A DNA stretch of 38,751 nt from Iodobacter sp. BJB302 (GTDB lineage: Bacteria > Pseudomonadota > Gammaproteobacteria > Burkholderiales > Chitinibacteraceae), in assembly GCF_002735645.1 (NCBI RefSeq), contig NZ_PDZG01000045.1, positions 1 through 38,751 of the forward strand, read 5' to 3'. The translations under genes were made by a program, and so were the position numbers. The notes below the pieces were generated by a model. The model saw only the letters and a program-made list of their open reading frames with translations, was not told the origin of the DNA and made no database searches. This document shows, piece by piece, positions 1-8,643 of the stretch; position 1 is the first letter of the stretch, and each line of letters starts with the position of its first letter.

Positions 1-2
1 AC

Positions 3-119
3 CGTTTCAATCGTCGAGCAGACCTGTGCGCTCTGATTCCTCGATTACTCAAAGCCGTGATGCAGGCTAAACCTTGTCCAAGAGGGGTATTTCAAGCCTT
101 AATTGAGCAAGAGACATAA
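3..119 (+). mobile_element. C-terminal fragment of an IS1595/ISXO2-like transposase (cut by window edge)
   Basis: A reading frame open from the window edge ends at the TAA at 117-119 and gives 38 residues beginning RFNRRADLCALIPRLLKA. The pattern 'RFNRR-x-L-x-x-(I/L)-P-R-L-L' followed shortly by a proline-containing segment is how ISXO2-like (IS1595-family) DDE transposases usually end. The rest of the element lies outside the window, so I cannot say whether the gene is intact. No convincing terminal inverted repeat was recognised in positions 120-210. Confidence 0.5.
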
Positions 120-210
120 TCAGGAAAAATCATGCGTAGCCCGCACCGATGATTCCCAAACGCTTAATAGCTCTGGGTATTCATTGGGGGTAGCCGCTGA
201 AATTTGCATA

Positions 211-918
211 TTATTGTTTCCATAAATAAATAGAATCTTTGCCATCGCCATTTAGCGATTTATCCTGTTCAACCATGATATAGCGGGTTTTACCTTCGGA
301 AACTAACTTAAAAGCTTGCAAGCGGGTGCTATGGCCAAGGATTACCAAACCTGTTTGCATTTGTTGAAAATCAGCTGGTGAATACACCAGGCTTACTCCC
401 GGGCTATTGGGGTAATTAAATGTTGTGCGCGTCATATTCCCCAGTGCATCAAAGCTTAATTGCTCAACACGGGTGTCTTCGCAATCACTCACGCTGGTTT
501 CAAAGCGTTGCCCAGCCAGCTCGATGGCTGAGGTCACTTTGCTGGCATTGGCGGCGATTAAAACATAAGTGCCTTTTTTATCTTTGACGCCGTACAGCCC
601 TGGCTCACAAAGCATGGCGGCAAAGGGCAAGTGTGGATTTTCCGGCAGGCGATACACCGCGCTGCCGCCGCTTAAGCCATTGCCCCAGCTGTATTGGCCG
701 TTAGCATCATAGCTAAAGCTGCCTTTGGGAAAAATAGGGCTGCTGATGCCAGCACCCGCATCGCTAAGCTTTGCATAGATTGCCTGCGTATCGCTGGCGG
801 CATAGTGGTAGGCCAGATATTCGCTGCTACTAAGGGGGGCTACGGGTGTTGCCGGATCGCTGCCCCCGCCGCCACAGGCTGATAAGGCGAATGTAAAAAG
901 ACAGATTGCGGATTTCAT
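211..918 (-). CDS. Putative lipoprotein of unknown function
   Basis: The 235-residue product starts with a short hydrophobic signal and the lipobox L-S-A-C (Cys15), followed by a Gly/Ser-rich linker, so it is probably a lipid-anchored envelope protein. The mature part has no domain I recognise; it is rich in Gly, Ser and Tyr and looks like a beta-rich globular domain. It is the last gene of a leftward cluster, 4 bases after the upstream GNAT gene, and is probably co-transcribed with it. No function is proposed. The frame, signal peptide and tight spacing make it a credible gene. Confidence 0.75.
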   Translation of the reverse strand: MKSAICLFTFALSACGGGGSDPATPVAPLSSSEYLAYHYAASDTQAIYAKLSDAGAGISSPIFPKGSFSYDANGQYSWGNGLSGGSAVYRLPENPHLPFAAMLCEPGLYGVKDKKGTYVLIAANASKVTSAIELAGQRFETSVSDCEDTRVEQLSFDALGNMTRTTFNYPNSPGVSLVYSPADFQQMQTGLVILGHSTRLQAFKLVSEGKTRYIMVEQDKSLNGDGKDSIYLWKQ

Positions 919-922
919 ATGA

Positions 923-1477
923 TTAATTCTTAGTGGATGCTGGTGAAAATTCAGAATTTAATAAGCCATAAATTAAATCATTGTGCCATTTTTGATTTAA
1001 TTTAAAGTTATCCCTTATTCTGCCTTCTTGTATAAATCCTACCCGCTCTAATAAGCTGGCTGAGGCGATATTTCCTTCTGTTACTGTGGCTTTCATTTTG
1101 TGAAATAAGCAATCATTAAAGCCATATTGCAATATGGCTTGTAAAGATTCTTTGCCATAGCCTTTGCCTTGCTCATTGGGGTGCAATAAAAAACCGACTT
1201 CTGCCTGCTGATATGGCTCCCACTCGGGCATAAAGCCAGTCACCCCAATGGGCGTATTGCGGTGTTTATCAATCATCATCAGGCAAAGCCAGTGCGAGCT
1301 GTGTTTGGTCCATGCGGGCAGGCGGCTGTTAAATTTTTCATTGATTGCATCGGCAGATAAAGGATCACTTACATAGCGCATCACATCAGGGTGTTGTTGG
1401 AGCTCGCTAAAAAAAACTCTGTCTGCTTCGGTAAGAGGTTTAAGGATTAATCTTGCTGTTTCTAAGTAGATATTCAT
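923..1477 (-). CDS. GNAT-family N-acetyltransferase (RimJ/RimL type)
   Basis: The 184-residue protein has the layout of RimJ/RimL-like GCN5-related acetyltransferases. It opens with 'ETARLILKPLTEADRVFF', has a central beta-strand reading AEVGFLLHP, then the acetyl-CoA pyrophosphate-binding loop N-E-Q-G-K-G-Y-G (around residues 101-108), and ends with a 'N-x-A-S-x-x-L-L-E-R-V-G-F' motif-B helix. Such enzymes move an acetyl group from acetyl-CoA to an amine, often a protein N-terminus or a small molecule. The substrate cannot be read from sequence. It lies 1 base downstream of a second GNAT gene of similar size, which suggests an old tandem duplication and joint transcription. Confidence 0.88.
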   Translation of the reverse strand: MNIYLETARLILKPLTEADRVFFSELQQHPDVMRYVSDPLSADAINEKFNSRLPAWTKHSSHWLCLMMIDKHRNTPIGVTGFMPEWEPYQQAEVGFLLHPNEQGKGYGKESLQAILQYGFNDCLFHKMKATVTEGNIASASLLERVGFIQEGRIRDNFKLNQKWHNDLIYGLLNSEFSPASTKN

Positions 1478-1478
1478 C

Positions 1479-2015
1479 TTATGGCCTGTTATTTTTTAAT
1501 TCATGGCTGAGTAATGAATAATTCATCAGTGATATATACTCACCCTCTTTGATTTCACATTCGCGGCTGATGCCCTCTAAAGTAAAATCAAAAGCTTGTA
1601 ATAGCTGCTGCGATTTGCTGTTTTCTATTTCTACTTCGGCACTGATGCGGTGCAGTTTTAATTCATTAAAGGCATAGCTGAGTAAGCCATGCAATGCTTC
1701 CTGCATAATGCCTTTTCCCCAATGCTGGGGTAACAGCCAGTAGCCTAATTCGGCATTTTTGTGATCCTGGCAGATATTATTCAGCCCTAATGCGCCCAGC
1801 GGCGTACCTGCTGATTCAATGGCCAGCCAACAGCCTGTGCCATCTTCGGCAATGGATTGATACCAGCTCATTTGCGCTTCACAAGCGCTTTCTGTTGAAT
1901 ACGAAATACCATAGTGTTTGATAACATCGGGGTGGGACAGCCCTGAAAAAACAAAGGCTAAATCATCGGCTCTGAATGTTCTTAAGGTGAGCGTATTTAG
2001 TTTTATATTCATCAT
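1479..2015 (-). CDS. GNAT-family N-acetyltransferase (RimJ/RimL type), second copy
   Basis: This 178-residue paralogue of the neighbouring acetyltransferase carries the same elements: 'LRTFRADDLAFVF' at the N-terminus, AELGYWLLP before the cofactor loop, and P-Q-H-W-G-K-G (around residues 96-102) as the acetyl-CoA-binding loop. The motif-B helix is 'NSKSQQLLQAFDF', with Gln and Ala where most relatives have Glu-Lys or Glu-Arg and Gly. The two copies have clearly diverged, so they probably act on different substrates. The gene sits 20 bases after the racemase gene in the same leftward run. Start chosen at the second Met is equally possible. Confidence 0.87.
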   Translation of the reverse strand: MMNIKLNTLTLRTFRADDLAFVFSGLSHPDVIKHYGISYSTESACEAQMSWYQSIAEDGTGCWLAIESAGTPLGALGLNNICQDHKNAELGYWLLPQHWGKGIMQEALHGLLSYAFNELKLHRISAEVEIENSKSQQLLQAFDFTLEGISRECEIKEGEYISLMNYSLLSHELKNNRP

Positions 2016-2035
2016 TATTCCAAAGCAGTTGCGTA

Positions 2036-2728
2036 TTAGGCGCAGGCTGTATGAATGGCATAGCGTATATGCAGCTCGGTGGTATCAAATATCGGGATAT
2101 CCACATCCTGCTGTTTAATCAGCATGGTAATTTCTGTGCAGCCCAGTATGACTCCTTCCGCACCTTGCTCAATTAATTGATTAATGATGGCAATATATTC
2201 TTGCTTGGATGATTCTTTCACAAGACCATGGCAAAGCTCCTGATAAATAATATCGTGCACTCTGTTGCGGCCAGCTTCATTTGGGGTAATCACTTCCAGC
2301 TGGTGCAGGCGGCTTAATCTGCCACGGTAAAAATCTTGCTCCATGGTGAATTTTGTACCCAATAGGGCAATTTTTTTAAGGCCAGCTGTTTTAATTGCCG
2401 CTGCGGTGGCATCCGCAATATGCAGAAATGGAATCTGAATTTTCGCTTCAATTGCAGCAGCTAATTTATGCATGGTATTAGTGCATAAGATAATTAAATC
2501 TGCATCGGCTAATTGCAAAGAATAAGCCGCTTGGGCCATGATTTCGCCTGCTTTATCCCATTGCCCAGCGCTTTGTAGCGAGGCTATTTCTGCAAAATCG
2601 ACACTCAGCAGAATGACTTTGGCAGAGTGCAGGCCACCCAATTTTTCTTTAATAAGCTGATTTGCTCTTTGGTAATAAATCTGGCTGGATTCCCAGCTCA
2701 TGCCGCCTATCATGCCGATGGTCTTCAT
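2036..2728 (-). CDS. Aspartate/glutamate racemase family protein
   Basis: The 230-residue protein begins with 'IGMIGGMSWESSQIYY', the usual start of YgeA-type amino-acid racemases. It has both expected catalytic cysteines, in 'LCTNTMHKL' (about residue 83) and in 'ILGCTEITML' (about residue 196). Family members interconvert L- and D-amino acids without a cofactor, using two cysteines as acid and base. The gene is 9 bases downstream of the LysE-type exporter, and a MocR regulator is divergent. The set therefore looks like a unit that makes or handles, and exports, an amino acid. The exact amino acid is not predictable from the sequence. Confidence 0.88.
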   Translation of the reverse strand: MKTIGMIGGMSWESSQIYYQRANQLIKEKLGGLHSAKVILLSVDFAEIASLQSAGQWDKAGEIMAQAAYSLQLADADLIILCTNTMHKLAAAIEAKIQIPFLHIADATAAAIKTAGLKKIALLGTKFTMEQDFYRGRLSRLHQLEVITPNEAGRNRVHDIIYQELCHGLVKESSKQEYIAIINQLIEQGAEGVILGCTEITMLIKQQDVDIPIFDTTELHIRYAIHTACA

Positions 2729-2737
2729 TATTTTCCC

Positions 2738-3343
2738 CTAAGCTAACAAAGCCAATTCACCATGCAATAAAAAGAATGCCGTGATCGCCATCAGGCTGGC
2801 CATGATGCCGTTAAATAGTTTTAATATTTTTGGGATCAGCAAATGCTGGCGTAAAGCATCGCCCAGCCATGCCCAGATACAGATGCAGGGCAAATTAATC
2901 AGTGCGCATAAAACGGCTAAGCCCGCTGCGGCGAGCATGCTATTTTGCTCAGCAGGCAAAAATAGAATCACGGTATTGATTACCATCACCCATGCTTTGG
3001 GGTTAATCCACTGAAATAGTGCTGCAGCTAAAAAGCTCATGGGTTTCGCGGCTTCTTTGCCTTCAGGCGATCCGGCTTTCCATATTTTCCACGATAGCCA
3101 CAATAAATAAGCGCAGCCAAATACGCCTAAAATTGGGCGTACCGTATTAATGCTGGCCATTACCCACGCCAGGAGGACGCCAACGATAAACACCTGAATG
3201 CCGTGGCCAATGCTAATGCCTAATAAATGCGGAATACTGCGGCGAAAGCCAAAATTGCCGCCAGAAGCCGCCAGCATCAGATTATTGGGTCCGGGGGTGA
3301 CGGACATCAGCGAGACATAGCTCAGTAAGGCAGGGTTAAACAT
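2738..3343 (-). CDS. LysE/RhtB-family amino-acid exporter
   Basis: The 201-residue membrane protein carries the LysE-family signature 'SVTPGPNNLM' near the N-terminus (about residues 14-23), then 'GFRRSIPHLLGISIGH'. It has about six hydrophobic segments and the conserved 'NPKAWVM' (about residues 113-119). Members export amino acids or their analogues by proton exchange. It is the first gene of the leftward five-gene cluster, and the 122-base gap to the divergent MocR gene probably holds both promoters. Export of the neighbouring racemase's substrate or product is an inference from gene order. Confidence 0.9.
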   Translation of the reverse strand: MFNPALLSYVSLMSVTPGPNNLMLAASGGNFGFRRSIPHLLGISIGHGIQVFIVGVLLAWVMASINTVRPILGVFGCAYLLWLSWKIWKAGSPEGKEAAKPMSFLAAALFQWINPKAWVMVINTVILFLPAEQNSMLAAAGLAVLCALINLPCICIWAWLGDALRQHLLIPKILKLFNGIMASLMAITAFFLLHGELALLA

Positions 3344-3465
3344 AGGCTTGGCTCGTTATGGGTAAATGACAATTCATCATAAAAGTATCGTCATAAAGGT
3401 TACAGTGGCATTGCTTGCTTATTTTTATGGGTACAATTTAGACATTGCGGCCTTACCCGGTACTT

Positions 3466-4914
3466 ATGATGCAAATGGATACGCTTTATCAGCAGCTGGC
3501 AGATGATTTTGCGCTGGCGATCAGCCACGGCTCTTTGCCACCCGGCTCCAGATTGCCATCGGTGCGTAAAACTGCTCAAAGCCGCAGGCTGTCTTTGAAT
3601 ACGGTACTCACCGCCTATCGAATGCTGGAAGACCGTGGCCTGGTGGTGGTTAGGCCGCAATCTGGTTATTACGTGCGCAGCCATCTGCCTATGCTGCCGG
3701 CAGGCAAAGTTGGTGCAGCGCCAAGCCCCGCACAGGGTACGGCCGGTGAGGTGCTGGATTTAATCGGGGCGGCTTTATTGGCCCAGCAAACGCCGGGTTA
3801 TATCAATCTGGCTTTAGCCTGCCCTAAGGGCGGCGATTTTTACCCCAGCAATAAGCTGGCGCGGATTATGGGGCAGGTGCTCAGGCAAAATCCTGGCATG
3901 GTCAGCAGCTATGCCTTGCCGCCGGGGTCGGAGCGATTACGCACCCAGATTGCCCGGCGCAGTGTAGAGCTGGGCATGTCTTTGCAGGCTGAAAACATCG
4001 TGCTTACCCATGGCTGTATGGAAGCCTTGCAATTGTCTTTGCGCGCCATCTGCGTGCGTGGAGACGCTGTGGGGATTGAATCGCCTACCTACTTTAATTT
4101 GTTGCCGCTGTTCAGCAGCCTGGGTTTAAAAGCGGTGGAAATTCCGACCGATCCGCAAACGGGCATGTCACTCGATGCGCTTGAGCAATTACTGATTGAT
4201 GGCCAGCTGCAGGCCATTGTGGCCATGCCCAATGTGCACAACCCTCTGGGCTGCAGCATGCCGCTGGAAAACAAACGGCGGCTGGCAGGCCTGTTAAAGC
4301 GTTATCAAATCCCCCTGATTGAAGACGCGCTCTACGCTGAACTGCAATTTGGTGAAGCCTTTGCGCCCGCTGTAAAAGCGTTTGACGAAGAGGGCTGGGT
4401 GTTAATTTGCGCCAGTTACACCAAGACGCTGGCCCCTGATTTCAGAATTGGCTGGGTAGAGGGCGGGCGCTTTACCGAGCAGATTCGTAAGCTTAAATTC
4501 TCTTATTCAGTTGCCGAATCTATGGTACTGAGCGAAACGCTGGGCCTGTTTCTAGAATCAGGCGGCTACGATCATCATTTACGTCAGCTCAAACGCCGCT
4601 ACGCGATTCAGGTGGATAAAGTACGCGCGCTGATTGCCGCGCATTTTCCGCAGGGCACCAGCGCTACCCAGCCCGCTGGCGGGTTTTTATTCTGGGTGGA
4701 GCTGCCTGCCAGCTGCGACAGCGTGAAATTGTTTCATCGCGCCATTGCCGAGAAGATCAGCATCTCGCCCGGCCCGCTGTATTCCCCCAGCGGCCGCCAT
4801 ACCTCGGCACTGCGTTTATCCTGTTGCCAGCCTTTGGATGAAAGCTATATCCAGGCTTTAGTGCGGTTGGGCGAAATGGCGCAGGGCATCATGGATGAAG
4901 CAGCTGGCGTTTAA
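3466..4914 (+). CDS. MocR-type regulator (GntR helix-turn-helix plus aminotransferase-like domain)
   Basis: This fusion protein has an N-terminal GntR winged helix (about residues 1-70; 'LPPGSRLPSVRKTAQSRRLS', then 'VLTAYRMLEDRGLV') and a class I aminotransferase-like domain. The PLP lysine lies in 'ASYTKTLAPDFRIGW' (about Lys320). MocR proteins sense PLP or amino-acid adducts and usually control a divergently transcribed gene, here most simply the lysE-racemase operon. The longest frame begins at a TTG at 3445. I prefer the ATG at 3466 because the GntR domain conventionally starts a few residues later; no clear Shine-Dalgarno sequence decides between them. Its last 4 bases overlap the end of the convergent nitrilase gene. 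Confidence 0.9.
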   Translation: MMQMDTLYQQLADDFALAISHGSLPPGSRLPSVRKTAQSRRLSLNTVLTAYRMLEDRGLVVVRPQSGYYVRSHLPMLPAGKVGAAPSPAQGTAGEVLDLIGAALLAQQTPGYINLALACPKGGDFYPSNKLARIMGQVLRQNPGMVSSYALPPGSERLRTQIARRSVELGMSLQAENIVLTHGCMEALQLSLRAICVRGDAVGIESPTYFNLLPLFSSLGLKAVEIPTDPQTGMSLDALEQLLIDGQLQAIVAMPNVHNPLGCSMPLENKRRLAGLLKRYQIPLIEDALYAELQFGEAFAPAVKAFDEEGWVLICASYTKTLAPDFRIGWVEGGRFTEQIRKLKFSYSVAESMVLSETLGLFLESGGYDHHLRQLKRRYAIQVDKVRALIAAHFPQGTSATQPAGGFLFWVELPASCDSVKLFHRAIAEKISISPGPLYSPSGRHTSALRLSCCQPLDESYIQALVRLGEMAQGIMDEAAGV

Positions 4915-5891
4915 TCCACAGGATGGGTGGCGGCGGTAGAAAACCTCGCCTCGCGTGCATCCAGCTCTTTGCCGGATGACTCAGTCAGCAGGCCGTATAG
5001 CTCTGGTCTGCGGCCACGTATCCAGCGCTGGCCTGTGCTCATATTGATCAGGTTTAAATCCAGCACTGCGGCCACCATGGCGTCCTGAGCCAGCCATGTT
5101 TCGTTAATGATGCGGCCATAGGGATCAATAATCATGGCATTGCCTGTGCGGATTTCTTCCTCATCCTGGCCTACGCCATTGCTAAAAATAATAAACAGGC
5201 CGTTATCGTGCGCTCTGGCGGGCAGCCAGCGCAGCAGCCATTCCCGGCCATTAGGGCCTTTGAATTCGGCTTCAATGGCGGCCGGATGAATGTGGCGCTG
5301 CTGCCATTTTTCTAGGGCTATGGGTTTCATGCCATGCGGGCTGCGCGAATTTGTGCCACCGGTTTGATGCGGGGCAAGCAGCAGGCTGGCTCCAAGCAGC
5401 GCGCAGGCCCGCACGTTCTCAACTAAGTTGTTATCCCAGCAAATCAGGATGGCGATGCGTATTCCCCATGGCGTATCAAATACGGTGAATTGATTGCCGC
5501 TGTGAATCGATTCGTGCTCAAAAGCATGCAGCTTGCGGTGGCAATGGTGTGTGCCATCGGGCATGCACAGCACGTAGCTATTATAAAAATGCCCATCTTC
5601 CCCTAGCTCTATCAGCCCAATACCAATCGCCATTTGATATTGTTGTGCCAGTTTATTTACTGCCTTGATTGAAGGCCCATACAGCGGCTCGGCTAAGCCG
5701 GCCACGCCTTCACGGCTCAGCTTTGTGACATGCCAGTAGCCGGTAATGCACATTTCAGGAAACGCGAGCAGCTGCACACCCTGGCTGGCGGCTTGGGCGG
5801 CAAAATCGGCAATGCGGCTTAGGTTATAAGCCTTGTCGCCAGCTTTGTGTTGAAACTGTACTGAGGCCACATTCAAAGTGGAGTTGCGCAT
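4911..5891 (-). CDS. Carbon-nitrogen hydrolase (nitrilase superfamily)
   Basis: The 326-residue enzyme has the complete nitrilase-superfamily triad: Glu46 in 'AFPEMCITGYW', Lys120 in 'CHRKLHAFEHE' and Cys151 in 'ILICWDNNLVENVR'. Enzymes of this family hydrolyse amides, carbamoyl groups or nitriles through a cysteine thioester, as soluble oligomers. The length and the 'CWDNN' surroundings of the cysteine resemble aliphatic amidase or carbamoylputrescine-amidase relatives, but the substrate cannot be fixed. The start ATG at 5891 faces the LysR gene across a 99-base gap with inverted repeats, so this gene is the likely LysR target. Confidence 0.9.
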   Translation of the reverse strand: MRNSTLNVASVQFQHKAGDKAYNLSRIADFAAQAASQGVQLLAFPEMCITGYWHVTKLSREGVAGLAEPLYGPSIKAVNKLAQQYQMAIGIGLIELGEDGHFYNSYVLCMPDGTHHCHRKLHAFEHESIHSGNQFTVFDTPWGIRIAILICWDNNLVENVRACALLGASLLLAPHQTGGTNSRSPHGMKPIALEKWQQRHIHPAAIEAEFKGPNGREWLLRWLPARAHDNGLFIIFSNGVGQDEEEIRTGNAMIIDPYGRIINETWLAQDAMVAAVLDLNLINMSTGQRWIRGRRPELYGLLTESSGKELDAREARFSTAATHPVD

Positions 5892-5917
5892 GGTGGGCTA
5901 CCGCCGTTTAGCTAAAG

Positions 5918-5961
5918 AATAAGCTTATTTAATCGCGGCTCGTTTCATGCGTAAAATGAAA
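5918..5961. promoter_or_regulatory. Two inverted repeats in the nitrilase/LysR divergent promoter region
   Basis: The 99-base gap between divergent genes contains a perfect 12-base palindrome AATAAGCTTATT (5918-5929) and an inverted repeat TTTCAT-N7-ATGAAA (5943-5961). LysR-type regulators usually bind two such sites between themselves and their target. The repeats are directly visible; their role as operators is inferred from position. Confidence 0.45.
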
Positions 5962-5990
5962 TTTATGCCCATCATTGATAGAAAAATAGA

Positions 5991-6857
5991 ATGGATATCA
6001 AATTACTGCGCTCCTTTATTACCCTGGCAGGGCTTGGGCATTTTGGCCGGGCGGCAGATGTGCTCTGTGTGACGCAGCCAACCTTGAGTAAGCAAATTGC
6101 GAATTTAGAAGCCGAGCTGGGGGCCAGATTATTTGAACGGGGCCGCCATGGCGCAGAGTTAACTGCGTTTGGAGCGCTGTTTTTGCCTGATGCCCAGCGC
6201 TTAATTCAGGATGCGGATCAAGTGTTGCTGCGTGCGCGTGAAGCCAGCCAGGGAGAGCGCGGGCGGCTGCGCATTGGTTTTGGTTTGTCTGCGCTCGAAT
6301 TTGCCCCGCAAGCGATTGCTGCGTTTAGCCAGCGCTACCCTGATGTGGCGATTACACTTAATGACTACTCCTCAGCAGAGCAGACGCAGCGCATTCTGGC
6401 TGGCGAACTAGAGCTGGGTTTTATTCGCTTGCCCTGCGATGCCGCTTTAGCTACGCTGCCGCTCTTTGAAGAGCAATTAGCCTTGGCGGTCCCTGCTATG
6501 AGTACATGGCAAGCGGTGCCGGATCAGCTGGCTGATTTAAACACGCTGGGTTTTATTGCACTCACTGCCTCTCGCGGGCCGGGCCTCGCGGCGCAAATTC
6601 AGCAGTGGTGCAATGCACATCAATTTAATCCACGCATTACTCAATACAGCGAAGATATACAAACCATTCTGGCGATTGTGGCTGCGGGTTTAGGCGTGGC
6701 TTTATTGCCTTATCGGGCCGGGCTGTTGCTGCCGCAAAATGTGCGGCTTTTACCCTTTAATGAGCTAGCGGCACACTGGCAAGTGGGTTTAGCCTGGCAA
6801 GCCGGTCGGGAAGACCCCGTTGTGAAGGGCTTTGTTGACCTGCTTGCCAAACCTTGA
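5991..6857 (+). CDS. LysR-family transcriptional regulator
   Basis: The 288-residue product begins with a standard LysR helix-turn-helix (residues 1-60: 'MDIKLLRSFITLAGLGHFGRAA', then 'TQPTLSKQIANLEAELGARLF'). A periplasmic-binding-protein-like effector domain follows (about residues 90-285), with the typical 'IVAAGLGVALLP' near residue 225. It is divergent from the nitrilase-type hydrolase and very probably controls it in response to a small molecule related to that pathway. Its 3' end is 5 bases from the end of the convergent EamA-like gene, and no terminator hairpin was seen between them. Confidence 0.93.
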   Translation: MDIKLLRSFITLAGLGHFGRAADVLCVTQPTLSKQIANLEAELGARLFERGRHGAELTAFGALFLPDAQRLIQDADQVLLRAREASQGERGRLRIGFGLSALEFAPQAIAAFSQRYPDVAITLNDYSSAEQTQRILAGELELGFIRLPCDAALATLPLFEEQLALAVPAMSTWQAVPDQLADLNTLGFIALTASRGPGLAAQIQQWCNAHQFNPRITQYSEDIQTILAIVAAGLGVALLPYRAGLLLPQNVRLLPFNELAAHWQVGLAWQAGREDPVVKGFVDLLAKP

Positions 6858-6862
6858 GTGGC

Positions 6863-7276
6863 TTATTTACGCGGCATCATCAGCCAGAGGCCACAGAGGC
6901 TTAAACCCATGCCCAGCACGCGGGTGATTGAAAATGACTCGCGGAAAAACCACAGGCCTATGGGCAGCAGTAACAGGGTGCTGGCGGCATTGGTCATCAG
7001 GGAGGACATGCCTAAATGGCCACCTGCCCGGTAAAGCAATAAAAATCCCAGCTCAATGCCCAGAATACCCAGCGCCACGCCACCGACGCTCCAGTTCAAT
7101 ACCTGCACACTGCGGCTGCCGCCATAGTAGTAAATACCGGGCAGGCATAATAAAAGCGCAATGCCGTAGCTGATCGATAAAGATAAAAAAGGGTTGATTT
7201 CATTCGGCACAAACTTAATTGAGAGGTGATAAATCACCGAGCCGGCAACCGCCAGCAAAATGGCTAAAACATACAT
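6863..7276 (-). CDS. Short EamA/DMT-type membrane transporter
   Basis: At 137 residues this is half the size of common ten-helix EamA transporters. About four to five hydrophobic helices are visible, starting 'MYVLAILLAVAGSVIYHLSIKFVP' and ending with 'VLGMGLSLCGLWLMM', the typical final helix of a DMT repeat. Half-size members work as homo- or heterodimers, and no second half is encoded nearby. It is divergent from a LysR gene (7372) across 95 bases containing ATAG-TGG-CTAT (7350-7360), a possible regulator site. Substrate unknown. Confidence 0.75.
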   Translation of the reverse strand: MYVLAILLAVAGSVIYHLSIKFVPNEINPFLSLSISYGIALLLCLPGIYYYGGSRSVQVLNWSVGGVALGILGIELGFLLLYRAGGHLGMSSLMTNAASTLLLLPIGLWFFRESFSITRVLGMGLSLCGLWLMMPRK

Positions 7277-7371
7277 TTTTTTACTCCAGCTGTATTGGAT
7301 TTGCTTAGACTAGCTGAAGCGTTAGTTAATAGGTAGACTGCAATAAACCATAGTGGCTATAAAAATTTATT

Positions 7372-8214
7372 ATGACTAATGATCTGGATACCGCCCTGCT
7401 GCGCTCTTTTGTCGGTGTGGTGCGCAGCGGCAGCATCAACCGTGCGGCTATTTTGCAAGGCAAAACACAGCCTGCGCTCAGCCAGCAAATTCAGCGGCTA
7501 GAGCAGCAGCTTGGCCAAACTTTATTGCTGCGCTCGCCCAAAGGCATACGCTTAAGCCCGGAAGGTGAGGCCCTCTTGCCTTATGCCGAGCGAATTTTAA
7601 GTTTAACGGATCAGCTTAGTCTGAAGCCTGTATTGCAAGGCGAGCAGCAACGCAGTATTGGTCTGGTAGAAGATTTTGTCAGCGGCCACTTGAATCGGGT
7701 ACTGGCCGATTTTGCCTGTGCCCACCCTCGTTTGCGGCTGCGGGTGGATGTGGCCGATAAACAAACGTTGTTTGCCGCTTTTGAGCGCAAAGAGCTGGAT
7801 GTGTTGGTGAGTATGCCGCTTGCCGCAGCCGCAACGCCCGATCAGGCGCTAAGCCTGCCCCTGAACTGGTTTGCTGCGCCTGGATTTAATTTGCAGGTGG
7901 CATCCATACCGCTGGTGATTTTTAGCCAGCCCTGCACTTGGCGTGATCGCATTTTAGAAACGCTGAATCGGGCTAATCAGCCATGGCATATTGTTTTTGA
8001 AAGCAGCAGCCTGGCGGCATTGCAAGCGGCAGCAGAAGCAGGCCTGGGTGTGACCGCACTATTGGCAGATACCCCGCCACAGCATAGCCAGCTGATCACG
8101 GAACTCCCCCCATTGCCTGATGTAACTATCGCGGTGTATCGCCAGCAGGGCGATACAGACCCGATTAATCAACAATTAGCGGGTTTGTTTTTACGTGAAT
8201 TGCAGAGGAGCTGA
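7372..8214 (+). CDS. LysR-family transcriptional regulator
   Basis: The 280-residue protein has the LysR DNA-binding domain at residues 1-65 ('LDTALLRSFVGVVRSGSINRAA', then 'TQPALSQQIQRLEQQLGQTLL') and a C-terminal effector-binding domain with 'LQAAAEAGLGVTALL' near residue 225. It faces the small EamA-like transporter gene and is the natural candidate to control it. The ATG at 7372 follows an AT-rich leader without a strong Shine-Dalgarno sequence. The effector ligand cannot be deduced. Confidence 0.92.
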   Translation: MTNDLDTALLRSFVGVVRSGSINRAAILQGKTQPALSQQIQRLEQQLGQTLLLRSPKGIRLSPEGEALLPYAERILSLTDQLSLKPVLQGEQQRSIGLVEDFVSGHLNRVLADFACAHPRLRLRVDVADKQTLFAAFERKELDVLVSMPLAAAATPDQALSLPLNWFAAPGFNLQVASIPLVIFSQPCTWRDRILETLNRANQPWHIVFESSSLAALQAAAEAGLGVTALLADTPPQHSQLITELPPLPDVTIAVYRQQGDTDPINQQLAGLFLRELQRS

Positions 8215-8233
8215 GTTTTTGAATTGAAGCGGT

Positions 8234-8641
8234 TTAGCCGCACTCAATCCCCTCATTTTTCCTTTGCTGCAGTAAAAATGCCGGATCAAAAGACACTTTA
8301 TGAAACGTGGGTGTGTGCTGATCCAGCACTCGCCAAACTGGGGTGACGATTTCCAGTCCTTGATTAAAGGCTTCAAAAGGCGCTTCGGCCACGATGCGCA
8401 GTTGAAATCCCATGGTGACCGGGCAAGTCACTTCGGCATTGAATTGTGCGGCCAAGTTTTTGCGTAATGTTGGGATATCCATACTGCAGCCGTATGGAAT
8501 GGCGCTGATTGCGGCGTCGACAATTTGGGGCGAAGGCAGCAAAATGATTTGCCCTGCTTTCATCCCCGATATATTGATGGCCAGTGTTTTGATTGCATAA
8601 GGTTTGGCCAAGTCCCGTTTCTCCAGCCATGATTTTTTCAT
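8234..8641 (-). CDS. MGMT-like protein (O6-alkylguanine transferase-like fold, no PCHR site)
   Basis: The 135-residue protein matches a family annotated as similar to the DNA-binding domain of methylated-DNA-protein cysteine methyltransferases. It starts K-K-S-W-L-E-K, then has 'IPYGCSMDIPTLRKNLAAQF' as the helix-turn-helix-like part, 'CPVTMG' (about residues 78-83) where true MGMT has its Pro-Cys-His-Arg active site, and 'ITPVWRVLD'-like residues (VTPVWRVLD) near the end. Cys78 aligns roughly with that area but the His-Arg context is absent, so alkyl transfer is doubtful. The gene is 2 bases downstream of the AraC-type regulator and is probably translated from the same message. Confidence 0.65.
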   Translation of the reverse strand: MKKSWLEKRDLAKPYAIKTLAINISGMKAGQIILLPSPQIVDAAISAIPYGCSMDIPTLRKNLAAQFNAEVTCPVTMGFQLRIVAEAPFEAFNQGLEIVTPVWRVLDQHTPTFHKVSFDPAFLLQQRKNEGIECG

Positions 8642-8643
8642 GA

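Noticed and set aside
7748-7758. GCCGATAA-like sigma-28 -10 element
   Set aside because: It lies inside a LysR coding region and has no TAAA box at the required distance.
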